Assembly: GCA_037367355.1 (NCBI GenBank)
Contig: CM074699.1
Coordinates: 2,604,001-2,668,000 of the forward strand
Source of the DNA: Neoscytalidium dimidiatum
Lineage: Eukaryota; Ascomycota; Dothideomycetes; Botryosphaeriales; Botryosphaeriaceae
Direction: 5' to 3'
DNA: 64,000 nucleotides
A model generated the notes under the pieces. That model saw only the letters and a list, made by a program, of their open reading frames with translations. It did no database searches and was not told the DNA's origin. The position numbers were made by a program, and so were the translations under genes. Shown piece after piece: positions 1-11,482 of the stretch (position 1 is the stretch's first letter; the number at the start of each line of letters is the position of its first letter).

Positions 1-1587
1 GTTCTGGATTCCCCTGCCAGACACGGCCGAGTATACACAGTACGCGCAAGACTCAACGACGGGGGCCCGCACACGGCCTACGTAAGCTCTCATTTCTCCA
101 CCTCCCCAATTTCTCCCTCCCTCAGGCCACCGCGCGCACCGGTGAGAACTTTTTTTTTTGTGATCTGATCCGGCGAAAGAGCGACACGAGCCCTTTTTTT
201 TTTTCGCGGTATTTATTCGATCGACGACCGTAGGCTTGGCGCGCCGGACGCCCTTTTCCCATAGAGCATGATCGGACTGCACACTGGCTAAAAGAAAGGT
301 TCTTCCAACCATCTCCGTGTCCCTATTTGTTCTTCGTCCTTGCGGCTTACCCGAATTCGTAACTTTTCGGAATTTAACCTTCTCGAGCGATGTTCGCGTT
401 TCTTCCCGCCACGTACGAAAATAGCGTTCCGTCTCGATATCGTCTCCACGAGGGGAAGAAGGATTTCCCCGCATTTCTCGACAGGGACCTTATCGTTGCT
501 TGTCGGAGAGCGAAGGCGATGCGTGATGATGGTCGAATGGGGGTTGTCGATGATTACGATGGTGGGAAATGCAGCAACTCCATTCGATGGCCAGTATTCT
601 CTATTCCCGCAACGGCGAACGGGTGTCCGTTTCACATGTGCGCCATGCCCATGCAGCCCCAACGAAAATGATCAGGAACAGGAATAAAGGCGAGAGGGAA
701 CGGAACGGGATGCGGCGCGCGGGGAATAGGCTCTGCGGAGAACCGACGCCAGGATCAAGAGCAATGGCATGGGGAAAGACGCACTCAAAGGAGATGTACC
801 GTTGCGACCTGACGACATATGACGAAAGACCTGGACCACGGGCGTTCCGTCTAGATTTCGCATCATTCTCTTGCTACCCCGCAACCGGTGTTGAGAGTGG
901 GTCCCGCAACGCTGGGATGACCATCACGGCGGATTTCATTGCTCCATTCGGTGGTTCGCGGGACGACATCCAAAGCATTGCGGAATCGGGAGTTTGCGTT
1001 ATGTCATTGAGGCGAGTGGTTGGCTGGCTTATGTGGGTTGGAGATAAGCGGCTACTCCCGGCATACGGTGCTGGGCCGAGTCAGCTGGTGGTACTCGCTT
1101 TCCGAAAGAACCCACGGCCGGGCCTTGGGATCCTGGAGTGAGCGGCGCGGAGAGGATTGAGCGTTCGCGACACTATGCCGCTGGCGTTTAGCTCTTAGAC
1201 ATAGTTTCATGGGTCCGACGGTTGTCGGTTGTCACAGGGCGTGAACACGAAAGGAGACGTCTGCGTGATCGATGGGTATATATCGCGGGGTTTTTCCTGG
1301 TGTCATATTTTTTCCATCGCGTTCACCCTTCTTATCTGTTTCCCATTCTCAGGCCTCCTGCTGATTACCTGTCAGTCGAGTCCTCCCTTGCTATAAAATA
1401 CGTACTGTCAGTCTCCTTGCATGCCATTGTCCCTACCCGTCGTCCTCGCGCTCACCATCCGACGGACCTCAGCTTCATCACCTACCACAACTACCAAATC
1501 GACTTCAACAGCTTCGGCTGCTGCCACTTCGTCTTCTTCCTCATCCAAGAACAAGAAGACTATTGTTGCACCAATCACCGCGACGAG
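1..1587. other. 5' flank, no convincing gene
   Basis: I see no gene I can support here. Open frames up to 190 codons exist, but they overlap each other on both strands, have no recognisable domain and look like chance frames. There are T-rich tracts near 150-200. The last 200 bases act as the upstream region of the serine dehydratase gene that starts at 1588. Confidence 0.5.
1391..1400 (+). promoter_or_regulatory. TATA-like box of the serine dehydratase gene
   Basis: CTATAAAATA lies about 190 bases before the ATG at 1588, with pyrimidine-rich DNA between them, as is common in fungal promoters. Assigned by motif and position only. Confidence 0.45.
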
Positions 1588-3149
1588 ATGGGATCAATCG
1601 CGCTCACCGAGTGTGCCACGGCACCAGTCGCCGCCTCTCCCCCTACCGTCTGCCTCACCCCTTCAGCCAAACCCTGGAACCTCACTCCACTCATGGAGTC
1701 CACAGCGCTCTCTCGCGCAGCAGGATGGTACGGTCGAAGAGCTTTACTCCCCTGTTGCCTTCTACTCGAAATCATCACCGTCGATCGCCGTTGATGCACC
1801 TTCGTCCTGATCACCTGCACAAGACCCTATTCTTATCATCCAGCAATTCTCCAATTATCTCCCAAGTTTGTGCCAAATCGCCTAAGAATTACTCTCCCTT
1901 ATCATCATCAGACTCACACCTCCCCACCACCTCCCGTGACGTCCCAACCATAGGAAGGCAAAATCTCAGCCATGTAGATACGGGTACTAAATCGCAGAAG
2001 CAGAGTCTTCCTCAAACTCGAGCTCCTGCAGCCCTCGGGTTCCTTCAAATCACGCGGCATCGGACACTACCTGCTATGCCGCCTCTCCGAGCACCCCAAC
2101 CCCAACAGCGTCCACTTCTACGCCTCGTCAGGCGGCAACGCGGGGTTGGCATGGTAAGTCGCGCCTCATCCTCCCTTCCTTCCCTCCTCACTCGTCCCTC
2201 CCTCCCTCCCTCCCTCCCTCCCTCTCACGGTCTCTCTCTCACTCACTCTCTCTCTCTCTCTCACACACACGCTAAACCCGCCAAACCACACAGCGTCACC
2301 GCAGCCGTCACCCTCGGGCGGCCCGCCACCGTCGTCTGCCCGACCAGCACCTCGCCGGGCATGCTCGCGAAGCTGCGCTCGGCGGGCGCGCACCAGGTGA
2401 TCGTGCACGGGGCGGACCTGGCGGCGGCGGGCGAGTACCTGCAGCGCGAGCTGCTGCCGCGCGACCCGCACAACGGTGTGTACGTGCCGCCGTACGACCA
2501 CCCGGACATCTGGGCCGGCAACGGCTCCGTCGTGCACGAGGTCGCCGCGCAGCTGGCCGAGCGCGGCGAGGGCCGCGGCGCCGCCGCCGCCCCGGCCGCG
2601 GTCGTGTGCAGCGTCGGCGGCGGCGGCCTGCTGAACGGCGTGTGCAGGGCCATGGACGAGGTCGGGTGGGGCCGGGACGAGTGCATGGTCCTGGCCATGG
2701 AGACGAGGGGCGCGGACAGCCTGGCGAAGGCGCTGGAGGCCGGGGAGCTGGTGAGCCTGGACCGGATCGGGAGCGAGGCCAAGAGCTTGGGCGCGAGGAG
2801 GGTGAGCGAGGAGACGTTCCGGCTGGCGCGGGAGAGGGCGAACGTGCGGAGCGTTGTGCTGGACGACCGCGAGGCGGCGATGGGGTGCTGGCGGTTGGCG
2901 GACGATGAGCGGTTGATGGTGGAGATGGCGTGTGGGGTCAACGTCGCGTTGTGCTACGATGGGCGGCTGGAGAAGGCGGTGGGGAAGAAGCTGACGAAGG
3001 ATAGCAAGGTGGTGATTGTCTTGTGCGGCGGGAATGATGTTACGGTGGAGAAGCTTCACCAGTGGAGGAAGGAGTACGGCGATGTGGAGAAGGAGATCCC
3101 GCACAATGCGGATGTTCCTAGCGAGTCGACGGCTCCTGGGCACCAGTGA
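1588..3149 (+). CDS. L-serine/L-threonine dehydratase (PLP-dependent, CHA1-like)
   Basis: Catabolic L-serine (L-threonine) deaminase, producing pyruvate (or 2-oxobutyrate) and ammonia with PLP. Three exons fit: 1588-1727, 2001-2153 and 2294-3149, giving 382 aa. Exon 2 carries the PLP lysine motif SGSFKSRGIG followed by SSGGNAG. Exon 3 carries the glycine-rich phosphate loop SVGGGGLLNG and the C-terminal CGGNDV. Both junctions restore the family reading (AAGCRVFLKLE and GLACVTAAVTL). The length fits fungal serine dehydratases. Intron 1 (273 nt) is long for this genome, and intron 2 is full of CCCT and CT repeats. Exon 3 is very GC-rich, which creates long open frames on the opposite strand that I do not believe. 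It converges on the farnesyltransferase alpha gene, with about 230 bases between the stops. Family assignment is firm; serine versus threonine preference is not decided by sequence. Confidence 0.9.
2186..2273. repeat. CCCT and CT microsatellite in intron 2
   Basis: About seven CCCT units are followed by CTCTCT and CACACA runs, all inside intron 2 of the serine dehydratase gene. Pyrimidine-only on the + strand, so it lengthens the polypyrimidine stretch before the acceptor near 2293. Confidence 0.8.
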
Positions 3150-3377
3150 TCATGGATGAAGGAGGTTGATCGAAGTTTCTTTTTTCTTTTTTCTTTTTTT
3201 TTTTTAGTTTGGGTTGTTTAGGGCTCTGGTCTATTTAGAATGGGACAAATATACGGGACAGTCTTTACGAATCAATTACTTTTCTCGGAAACATCAGAAA
3301 TCATGACGGCGAACTGAATTTCAATTATTCCATTCGAGGACGGGGTATCATACAGGATTCAAGAGCAGCAATCAGAT

Positions 3378-4426
3378 TCAAGCAACTACCTCGGGCTGGT
3401 CCAGTAAGGATTTTCGGTAGTTCCAGTAGTTTTCACGGATAGGATCGTAGCGCTTGGCAAGCAGATCCAGTGCCCTGACCGCATCTTCTTTGCTGCTCTC
3501 CTCGGCATAGATCTCGGCGAGCAAGTCAAGCGCGTGGCTCGAGCTGATGTCATTGGGCCTATCAATCGACGCATACTCGAGCGCAAAATCTTTGAGGGTG
3601 GACAAGGGGAGTTTGGCGTGGCGCAGGATGCCGCGGAGGTAGTTCCACGGGCTCTGGTTCTGAGGAGCAAGCCTGACGGCAGCTTTGGCGTAACTGGACG
3701 ATAGTCAGCATGTATTGCCTGTGTTCTTTCAAGAACATCCAGAGCATACTCAATTTCCCTGTCCAGCACTTTCTTCTGCGAAAAGCTATCCGGGTTCCCG
3801 CCAAAGACCAAGAACCAACGGTGGTTCCAGGCCGAGTTGTTGCGGACATCTTCGCGCAGCAGGGTCTCGATGGCGTCGATTTCCCCCTTCTCCCAAAGGT
3901 CGAAGCGGCGCACAAGCCACTGACGATAGCTCCAGACGTGGTAGTTCTTCGAGTCTTTGGCCAACATGCGTGCGATAAAGTCCTGCTCTCCGCTCGGGTC
4001 ACCCAGGTTGTCGACGATGGTCTGACGGTGGTGCCAGATCTGGTAGTTCTTGAGGTTCTTGAGGGCGGCGGTGTTGAGCCACTGGAGCTCTTCACGAAGG
4101 TCTTTGCCAAGGGCGAGCACGATCTTTGCGCGATACAGCCTATGCGCGGAAGGTCAGTTGGAAGCTTCGGGTGTGGGTACGCGTCCCAGGAGCGAGGGAA
4201 AAACGCACCAGACGGTGTAGTGTGCAGGGTTGAACTTGATAATATCCTCGGTGAGATCCAGAGCGCGATCGCTCAGCTCGTTCTTGGCCATGACAGCGCG
4301 CAGGTAGCTCATGGCCTCGTCATACTCGTCGGCATATGCGATGGCGGCTAGGGCGTTGGGGCCTCCCTCGTCCAGCGGAATAGGCTCGACGTCTTTCCAC
4401 TCATCGGACTCGGCGAAGTAGGGCAT
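3378..4426 (-). CDS. RAM2: Protein farnesyltransferase/geranylgeranyltransferase type I alpha subunit
   Basis: Shared alpha subunit of CaaX farnesyltransferase and GGTase-I, which prenylate Ras, Rho and mating-pheromone-type proteins in the cytosol. Exons 4426-4209, 4139-3750 and 3693-3378 give 307 aa. The prenyltransferase alpha repeats are clear: NPAHYTVW, LKNYQIWHHRQ, DSKNYHVWSYRQW, NNSAWNHRWF and APQNQSPWNYLRGIL, then a last helix ending RENYWNYRKSLL. The second intron (3749-3694, 56 nt, GTATGC donor, GCTGAC branch site) joins EID to YAKAAVRLAPQNQ; reading through it breaks the frame. Start chosen at MPYFAESDEW because it is the first ATG before the conserved acidic N-terminus. It diverges from the 633-aa gene at 5405, sharing a region of about 980 bases. 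Confidence 0.93.
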
Positions 4427-5404
4427 TGTGGCTGCAGGGGAGGGGTGTCTCAGTGGTGGAGGAGGTCGCGGACAGGGTTGATGGTATTCGGCAGAGGTCT
4501 TTGTGGTGATGGCATTGAACCATGGGAAGAAGGTCCGCAAGCAGCCCGCAGCCCCGCGACGCGACGATCCATCCTGGCCCCCCGCCGCGGCCGCTCTCCG
4601 ACCGCCGCCGACCCGCCAACCCGTCGACTCTCCTTCGACAACAATACTTGCTACCCTGCTTTGTCCGCGCCAGCTCCCGCCCCATGCCCAACTATACCGC
4701 CGGACCAAACCGGACCAGCCTTGATTCTGGAAAAGGAGGCGTACACGTACGTGCGCACTGCTGCGACCGACTCTTGGCGTCCCAAGCCGACCCAGATCGA
4801 CCGCGCCCAGCCCGCCTGACCGCAATAGGGAACTTCATGAAGGGCCTTACTCCTACTCCAATACGCCCAAGCACGTCTTGCCCGAGACATCCGAGCTTAA
4901 TCCAGCTTGTCGAGACTCAGCAACGAACCATCTGCTCAACACCATGCCGAGCAGCGCCCTCTCTCGCTCCGCCTCCGCTTGCGCCTCCGCTTGCGCCTCT
5001 GCTCACCGGCCTTACCGTGAGAAACTCTTAGCTTGATGATTTATGCTCCACAGCATTTGCTCTACCAATGAATGACTGTAATCATATTCCTCGGCCCGGC
5101 CTGGCGTGTAGGGCTGAACTATGGCCCGCGCTTATCATGCAGGGTCTGTATTGTATCTAAGTATACCTAACCGAACACGAGACTTGCTCTCTGTCTGAAT
5201 CCGAAAACTCGTGTCGCCGAACAGTGATTCCTTCTGTTTTGATTTCCACAACTTTGAATTCCTTTTTATATTCCAAAGTCTCCTCCGTCCGTTGTTATGT
5301 GACCCTATAGATTAGCTGATACCCTTCAATCGAGTCTTGCATTTCGCTTCTTGGTTGTCTTCAATACTCTTTTGTTTCTTGTCTTTCGATTACCGGCCAT
5401 CAGG
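4427..5404. promoter_or_regulatory. Divergent intergenic region between RAM2 and the 633-aa gene
   Basis: About 980 bases with no recognisable gene. Open frames here are GC-rich shadows. It must hold both 5' untranslated regions and promoters. I see no clear TATA box on either side; pyrimidine-rich DNA precedes 5405. Confidence 0.5.
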
Positions 5405-7388
5405 ATGGCTGGGTATGCGCCGATACATCCTCCGTATGAGGTCATCGAACCTCGAGATGGTCTTGATCCATACATGGCCGCAACTAAAGCCTCCCAAGCT
5501 TCCGATATTCTCTCATCTGTCCCGGCCGAGACTATCCAACAGTACCTGGCCGCCGCATACTGGCTGCAAGAACAGATCTATTCCAACATTAACACCTATC
5601 AACAATCTTCTACCGAACAACAGACAGTCGACACAAGGCACATACATAGCTCGCCCGAGGAGGCCTTTGACCGCCTTCCTCTCGAAAAGCAGCAGATAAT
5701 CTTGCAAATCGTCGAGCAGCTGCCCCCTGAAGAAATCGAGCATCTATCCTCCTCGCTACCTCTCCGTCCAGGTGTTACTTCTCATCGTCGTGACCCTTCC
5801 CCAGGAGATTATGACTCCGAAGAACTCGATCCCTCCATATACGGCCTGTCGACGTACTCCGAATCACCTCAGTCTGTCAGCCACGAAAGCCACAGGAGCA
5901 GACACAAACATGAGCATAAACACAAGCACAAGAGGAAGCACAAGCACCGCTCCAAGTCATCCGACGATGACTATCCGGCCCCGGAAATTAAGCCAGACGA
6001 GATCAAAACGAGTGCAGTCACCCGCTTCTTCGGCGATACGCTCATGGGCCGCATGGCCCGCGCCGGCGTCGGCACCACCTCTGCCGCCATCAATAAGCAC
6101 CGCGTGCTCTCCCCCTGGGGTGTCAACAGTGCCGTCATCGCTCCCAACGTCCGCTACCGCGACGCGATCCTCTTTGCTGCTTTCTCCGCCGCCGGTGGGC
6201 CCATGGTCGAGGGCATTGACACACTGATCCAAGATGCTTTTGGCTCGGATAACTTCGTCGCTGAGCTCGTGTCCGGCGGTGCGGATGCCATCAAGGAAAG
6301 CATGATCGTCAAGCTGGCCGTGTTTCAGGTCGTGGAGCAGGCTATCGATGTAGGCGTGCTGGAGCGGCTACTGCCGGAGGAGGACAAGCTGATCACGACG
6401 ACCGACATGAAGACAATGCGCGTGCAGGTCAAGCATAAGCTCATGGGTGTGAATGCGGAATTAAGCTTCAGCAAACACTATCCGACTACAGATCAAGGGT
6501 CGTGCGCCAAGGGCTGGTTCTGCCCGTATCTATTTGCAAGCGGACGGACGCCGGAAGTGCCACGGGCAATCAACTTCGCGATGGCAGAGTTCTGGGGGCC
6601 GTTCATCAAATGTGAGCAACCCCCTCCCTCTCCCCCTCTCCACTTAGCCCTTCTTACCCTCCGCCCAATACTAACATCATCATCCCTCCACAGCCGACGC
6701 CTCCCTCGCCAAAGCCCTCCTCACCGCCAGCCCGGCTGTCCTCTCCCTCTGCGACCCGGACCCCAACCATGCCTTCCCAACCCCGCGCCTCGCCATCCTC
6801 TTCACCGCAATCGCCCCCTTCCGCGCAAACATGTGGTCGACCTCCCGCCGCCCGGGCTGCGGCACCCTCCACTTCCACCTCTTCGACGGCTGCCCGGCCC
6901 TCGTCGTCCCCGTCAAGTCCGTCCCGCCGCCATCGGCCTCAAACACCCCCACCCCCTACGCCACGCCCCCGCTGTCCCGCTCCTCCACCGCCACGTCGTC
7001 CGCCTCCTTCGCCTCCTTCGCCTCGTCCTCCACTTTTTCGACCTCCTCCAAGGGCAAGCAGCGCGCCGCCGCCGCGCCGCCGCCGACCAACGCGGAGGGC
7101 GTCCCCGTCATCGCGTGGAGCCCCTGGACGCTGGAGCAGATGATGGATCAGCCTGCGAGCGGTTACAGCGCGGCACGCCAGCATCGCGAGATCTGCGAGT
7201 GGCTGGACGAGCGGCTGAGCGTCGAGCACATGCATGAGAGGATCAGGGGGAAGTATGTCGAGCTGTTGGGCCGGACGGTCAGCTTGGTGGTGAATGGCGG
7301 GTTGGGGGTGGGTAAGCTGGGTCCGGAGTGGCTGAAGGGGAGGAAGGTGGATCCTGCGAGGGCGGGGGTGGTAGTTGTGAGGTTTTAG
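5405..7388 (+). CDS. Conserved-looking fungal protein of unknown function, 633 aa, with His/Lys-rich tract
   Basis: I do not recognise a named family. Two exons, 5405-6611 and 6694-7388, give 633 aa; the intron has a GTGAGC donor and CACAG acceptor, and the junction keeps frame (FIKSDASLAK). The start MAGYAPIHPPYEV is the first ATG; the open frame runs further upstream only through a TTG codon. Visible parts: an acidic/polar N-terminal third, a tract of alternating His and Lys around residues 166-184, a folded-looking middle of about residues 200-400 rich in Gly/Ala helices, a Cys-containing segment (GSCAKGWFCPY), a Ser/Pro/Ala low-complexity linker around residues 500-570, and a helical C-terminus. 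No signal peptide or membrane segment is seen. The Lys/His tract could be nuclear or metal-binding; that is a guess from composition. Confidence 0.75.
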
Positions 7389-7808
7389 ATTGGGGAGGCA
7401 CGGTGGTGATGGAGATGGGCTGGGAAGCGGTGGTCTGGGTGGGGGCCTGTGTCTTGATTACGCTTCTGACGAATCGAATATTTCCTGGTCCCTGTTCGGC
7501 TTCTCCACGTGTTCGATGGTCTCTGATCCGTTGCTGTTCCCAGGCAGCAGTTGCAAATGTCTCCATCCCGTCTCCTTTCTACAATCCCCACCGCCCGCGG
7601 CCCCGACTGAACAACCTCGCTGTTCACCTTTAGAATAGCTTCCGCACATTCGTTTCACGGCTATCACTGGTACCCGCTTGTTTTATCTAAATTTCCGTCA
7701 ACGTAGCCAACAACCTCTGTTGAAATCTGTTGCAATATGTGAGAATCGCCATAGATCAGGGGAATCACATCATTTCCTTGCTGGTCCAAAAAGCTCAAGG
7801 ATCCTGTA
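7389..7808. other. Intergenic, nothing recognised
   Basis: About 420 bases between the 633-aa gene and the HET relic. It probably holds the 3' untranslated region of the former. No structured element or gene is seen. Confidence 0.5.
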
Positions 7809-9410
7809 ATGTGCCACTCCAACAAGCCCGAGCATCCTGCAGAGTTTACCAGACAATCAGAGAAAATTCTTTGTCCTCGATGCTCTGCGCTTAATCTTGA
7901 CAAAACTTTCCGCGACCAGCCCGAGTATTCCTACCCACATCTTCCCTACTCACTGTGCGAGGACATTCTTGCCTACTTAAAGTGTGAGGAAGTTGCATAT
8001 ACTATGGCAAGTCTCCGTGCCCTGATTGGGAAGTGGGTATGTGGCCGGTACACTCGTGCACACCCGGACTGCTCAATGTATCAGGCTTTCATGGAAATAG
8101 TCGCACAGCTAGTTGCTGGCACTTTCCCCAATGCACAGAAAAGAGTATACTCTGTGGATATGGTGCTCAAGGTCTCCAGTTCCACTGCCTATCGACCACT
8201 TCTAATTGATACACAAATATTGAGGCCAGAAGAGACCTTGGAGAAAAAGTTTACTTGGTGCTCCACTATTGCGGTGACATGGCTCGTTTCATGGGCGGGG
8301 AGGATCTTGCAGATTCCGGACAAGCTACCATCACCCTTGCCATTGACCATTAGCGACGCCGTTTCTGCAGGCTTAGTGCTTGGCATCCCATTCGTATAGA
8401 TCGATCGATACTGCATAACCCAGTAAATAGGAAGAGAGAGGCATAAACAGATCAGAAATATGCACAGAGTCCACCTTAGTGCCGAAGTAACCGTTATCGC
8501 TGGCGTTGGTGATAGTCCAGCATACGACTTGCCAGGAGTCAGGACACGGCCCTGGTTACCTCAAGCTGAGACATCTCTCTGATCTCTCCTGTTCCTCCAC
8601 ACTGGAAGAAGTCTCACAAGTGCTTTGAGAGATTCGAAATGGCCCCGCCCCATGTTCTAACTCAATGGATTGTCACTCTAAGGGTTCGATGAGGAGAAGA
8701 TTATTACACAAATCGACACACCGCACGAAGCCCCATGTGTACAATATTCCGTATTAGTCTATTTACCGAACGCTTTCGACCTCAAACACCCCCGCGCATG
8801 GACGCCGCAGGAGGCTATTCTTACTAGGAGGAGGTTAGTTCCAGGGTTTACCCAGTATATTTTGAATGTAACAGAATGACCTGCCGGGAACTCATTAAGA
8901 CAGATCTCACTCAAGGTCCAATATATCAAAACCCTTTTGACAGCGTCATATTATCAAGAAGGGGTCCATCTGCCACTGCTGAGGACTTGCGTGTTCGTCG
9001 AAAAACGATCGGCTTTCTCTCCTTGAAGAATGAAGCAGGGAATTCTCCAAGCGAAATTTCGAGCATAATCAACACGTATTCGAAGCGAAACCTGAGCTAC
9101 GAGGAGGACGGCTTGAACGATATCGTTGGATTCTTTAATATGCACACGACCTGTTTCGTGGGGAGTTTTGGCACGTTTGAGGTCAAACGGTATATGCAGG
9201 AGGGCACGAAAACGGACTGGGATACCGGCTGGCTCCAGATCTTATTTGGGCCGCCAAAGAGCGCAGCTGAAAGACGGAATACATTCCCAGCTGGTCTTGG
9301 AGTGCACGGCGAGGCGAGATAATTGCACGTTACCATTGTTCACAGGTCTATCCAAGAACAGACATTGGCAGGGAGATTCAGTTGGAGCTTAACGATGGCT
9401 CTCCGATATA
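7809..9410 (+). pseudogene. Degenerate HET-domain (heterokaryon incompatibility) gene
   Basis: Several pieces of a HET-family protein lie in order but in different frames. The start piece has EKILCPRCSALNLDKTF, the usual N-terminal Cys motif (7860-7910). Around 8461-8570 comes HLSAEVTVIAGVGDSPAYDL and PGVRTRP, the core 'ADLTIIAAAG..GLPGV' motif. Around 8790-8830 comes PRAWTPQEAILTRRRLV, the 'TRAWTYQE' motif, then MTCRELI near 8878. YSKRNLSYEEDGLNDIVGFF (9077-9145) matches the 'SxRxLTYxxDxLNAF' region. WSWSARRGEI (9290-9320), the 'FPSWSWAG' motif, is out of frame with the piece before it. Stops and frameshifts separate the blocks, so no intact protein can be made. Similar debris may go on to about 9850. 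In fungi, intact members trigger cell death on non-self fusion. Confidence 0.8.
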
Positions 9411-9859
9411 AAATCTGGATGAACTGGATTAACTGGAAGGTATTCGCAGTGAACGCCTATTTGACTGTTTTAATTGATTTATATTGAAGCTTCATGCTTT
9501 GACGGACTCACCCAGCTATACACAGCTACTAACCGAAATAAAGTTGAATGGGATGGGGATGTGGACCGCGTCCGTTGCTGGTGGGTCATGATTATTCCTC
9601 CACTGGTCGATAATACCGTCATTGACACACCTTTGGACACTTCTATAAACAATAAGCTGCATGATCTCAAGGTAACCGAGAAGATTGGCCCTGAACGTAA
9701 GCGTTTCAGGGAAGAGAATGCAGGATTGACCTGGAAAGCTGTCACATGTTCACTTGGCTCATACGCTCTATAAAGGAGGATGGTGTGAAAAGATAGGGAT
9801 TTTCATGTCCAATGAGCCATACAACCTCAGAAGCTTCCTTGAGTATGAGTCGAGGGGAG

Positions 9860-10550
9860 ATATTTGAAGTCGGTAGAGCCTGCTGACATGTTTAATCGTT
9901 GGGGCGATCAAAAGTATCAACTTGAGTGGAACAGGTAGTGGTGAATGACAAGATATACATGGCCGAGAAAGAAAGTGTGATGAATTTTCAAATGACTCGG
10001 AACAAGTTCAAGGCCGGGCATAGGTAGAGAATGGGGGTGTAAAACGAAACGGAGCTCTGGAAGACTTACATTGGCCTCTGGGTCATTTTGGGGAAATGCA
10101 AAAGAAATTGATGGTGAGCTGACTGCTTCGATTTAAGTGTACCTCAGCCGTCTTTTAATCAACCATCGTCGCGTCGCAGACTTTTGAACTCGGTCTGCAG
10201 GAGAGAGTATGCGCAGAGATAGGCTAAATCACTGAGATAGTAGATTCTGTTAGGGGCGGAACATCCAAGGCCTCAAAAAGAGCAGAGAAACCGGTGGTCC
10301 AGGCTCATACCAGCATTGAGAAAGCATACACGAGATTTCCTACTGTATGTACGTGGATCGTTTTGTAAACAACCTGTCTTCTCTCGTTGTCAGTCCCGCG
10401 AGAGCTGGAATCGACTTCTAACCGAAAGACTGCGACCCCAAGACGAATGATTCACAGGCTCATCAAGGTGATCCATTTCGAGATTAAGTGCAATCGCGAC
10501 CTCTTGGCTCCTGGAACTTCCGAATGACGACGCTACAACTGATACACTGT
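9860..10550. other. Intergenic, nothing recognised
   Basis: Roughly 700 bases between the HET relic and the 3' end of the phenolic acid decarboxylase gene. It has no long coding frame and no motif I recognise. Confidence 0.45.
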
Positions 10551-11260
10551 TTACACGGTAGGCCAATCATGCTCGATCGGCTCAAGATCGCCCTTTCCAT
10601 GATAGACTTCAAGAATATCGGCTTGCTCTGGGAGCATTTTGCGGTCAATATGACATCCTATCCTTGCAAGCCGCCTCCACCTCTCGAAATCTTCCGGATT
10701 TCGCTTGTCACCATGCGCTTCTTCGGCGTGTTCCCAATGGCCTGGAGAACAAGTTAGTTGGACTCACTCATTTCGTAGAAGCGATATACGCTTACCTTTT
10801 GAAAATGCGATCAGTGTTGTGATCTTCTTGTTGGGGATATCGTAGACAAGAGAAACGATGGTGCCGGTTTCTAAATGATTGTGAAAAGTCAGCCAGGGGA
10901 TCCCCACGTCCTGTCGCCACAGATATGACGTACCTTCCAGCCAATTACACTGCCAGATTTCGCCAGGGCGGATGCATTGGAAACTGCAGGTCTGATAGTT
11001 GGCGCGGCCGGCCATTGGTCCGCCATGGATCTTGTACACGACGCGGTCCTAATCTCCCTTATCAGCATATCTTCGGATCCCCGTGCAATCATACGCCTCT
11101 CCCGCAAGCCACCTCCCCAACATCCACTCACCTCCATCTGGAACCAAATCTCATATCTCCATTTCTCGGGGTTCCCTTGCTCGTCCTTCGCGTTGTAGTC
11201 GTAGACCATGTGCAGGTCCTTCAGATCCTTCTCCCACTGTGCTTTCGTCTCGGGATCCAT
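10551..11260 (-). CDS. Phenolic acid decarboxylase (ferulate/p-coumarate decarboxylase)
   Basis: Cofactor-free decarboxylase of hydroxycinnamic acids (ferulic, p-coumaric), yielding vinyl phenols; in fungi a detoxification step for plant phenolics. Four exons: 11260-11132, 11048-10934, 10870-10796 and 10741-10551, giving 169 aa, the usual length of the family. Recognisable segments are DLHMVYDYNA, WRYEIWFQME, RVVYKIHGGPMAGR (YRIHGG in bacterial PadC), WQCNWLEETGT and the late AFSKGHWEHAEEAHG. The C-terminus is shortly after LEPIEHDWPTV. The exon 2-3 intron is 63 nt and in frame, so reading through it would add 21 residues; the GTACGT donor and the homology break argue for splicing. A TATA-like element lies about 190 bases upstream. 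Family assignment is strong; exact substrate is not readable from sequence. Confidence 0.88.
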
Positions 11261-11449
11261 GGCGTTTGATCACAGGGTTTCCTTTATCGAAGTTCAACGG
11301 CAGCGGCTTCCCGTTTCGGCACAGGTATAGTACGGATGTCAAGGATGCAATGCAAGATAGCAGATCGACCAGAAAGAAGGCAGAGATGTCTTGCAGGAAG
11401 CAGCCAGCCGCAATCGCAGCGCGCCCGTCCCTGGCAGCCCAAGGTGCCG

Positions 11450-11460
11450 GTTTATATAGC
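11450..11460 (-). promoter_or_regulatory. TATA-like box of the phenolic acid decarboxylase gene
   Basis: On the minus strand GCTATATAAA, about 190 bases before the ATG at 11260. A run of 17 C on the + strand lies directly upstream of it. Confidence 0.45.
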
Positions 11461-11465
11461 GCCCT

Positions 11466-11482
11466 CCCCCCCCCCCCCCCCC
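11466..11482. repeat. Homopolymer run of 17 C
   Basis: A 17-base C run followed by GGGG, just upstream (in the minus-strand sense) of the TATA-like box of the phenolic acid decarboxylase gene. Length may be uncertain because homopolymers are hard to sequence. Confidence 0.85.

Noticed and set aside
569..1141. 190-codon + strand open frame near the left end
   Set aside because: Overlaps others on both strands, no domain or signal, and no good start context or introns.
2166..3143. 325-codon open frame on the minus strand opposite the serine dehydratase
   Set aside because: It is the shadow of the GC-rich third exon; composition is Arg/Pro/His-rich, no domain, and the + strand has all PLP-enzyme motifs.
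3694..3750. A GC-AG intron, or a frameshift, in the farnesyltransferase alpha gene after LERTQ
   Set aside because: A normal GTATGC donor further upstream with a GCTGAC branch site and 56-nt length restores the exact family sequence, so no unusual splice site or frameshift is needed.
5351..5404. Earlier start of the 633-aa protein giving a hydrophobic N-terminus
   Set aside because: The codon there is TTG, not ATG; the first ATG is at 5405.
7664..7903. Minus-strand 79-codon frame over the start of the HET relic
   Set aside because: It is the shadow of the region coding the HET N-terminal Cys motif on the + strand.
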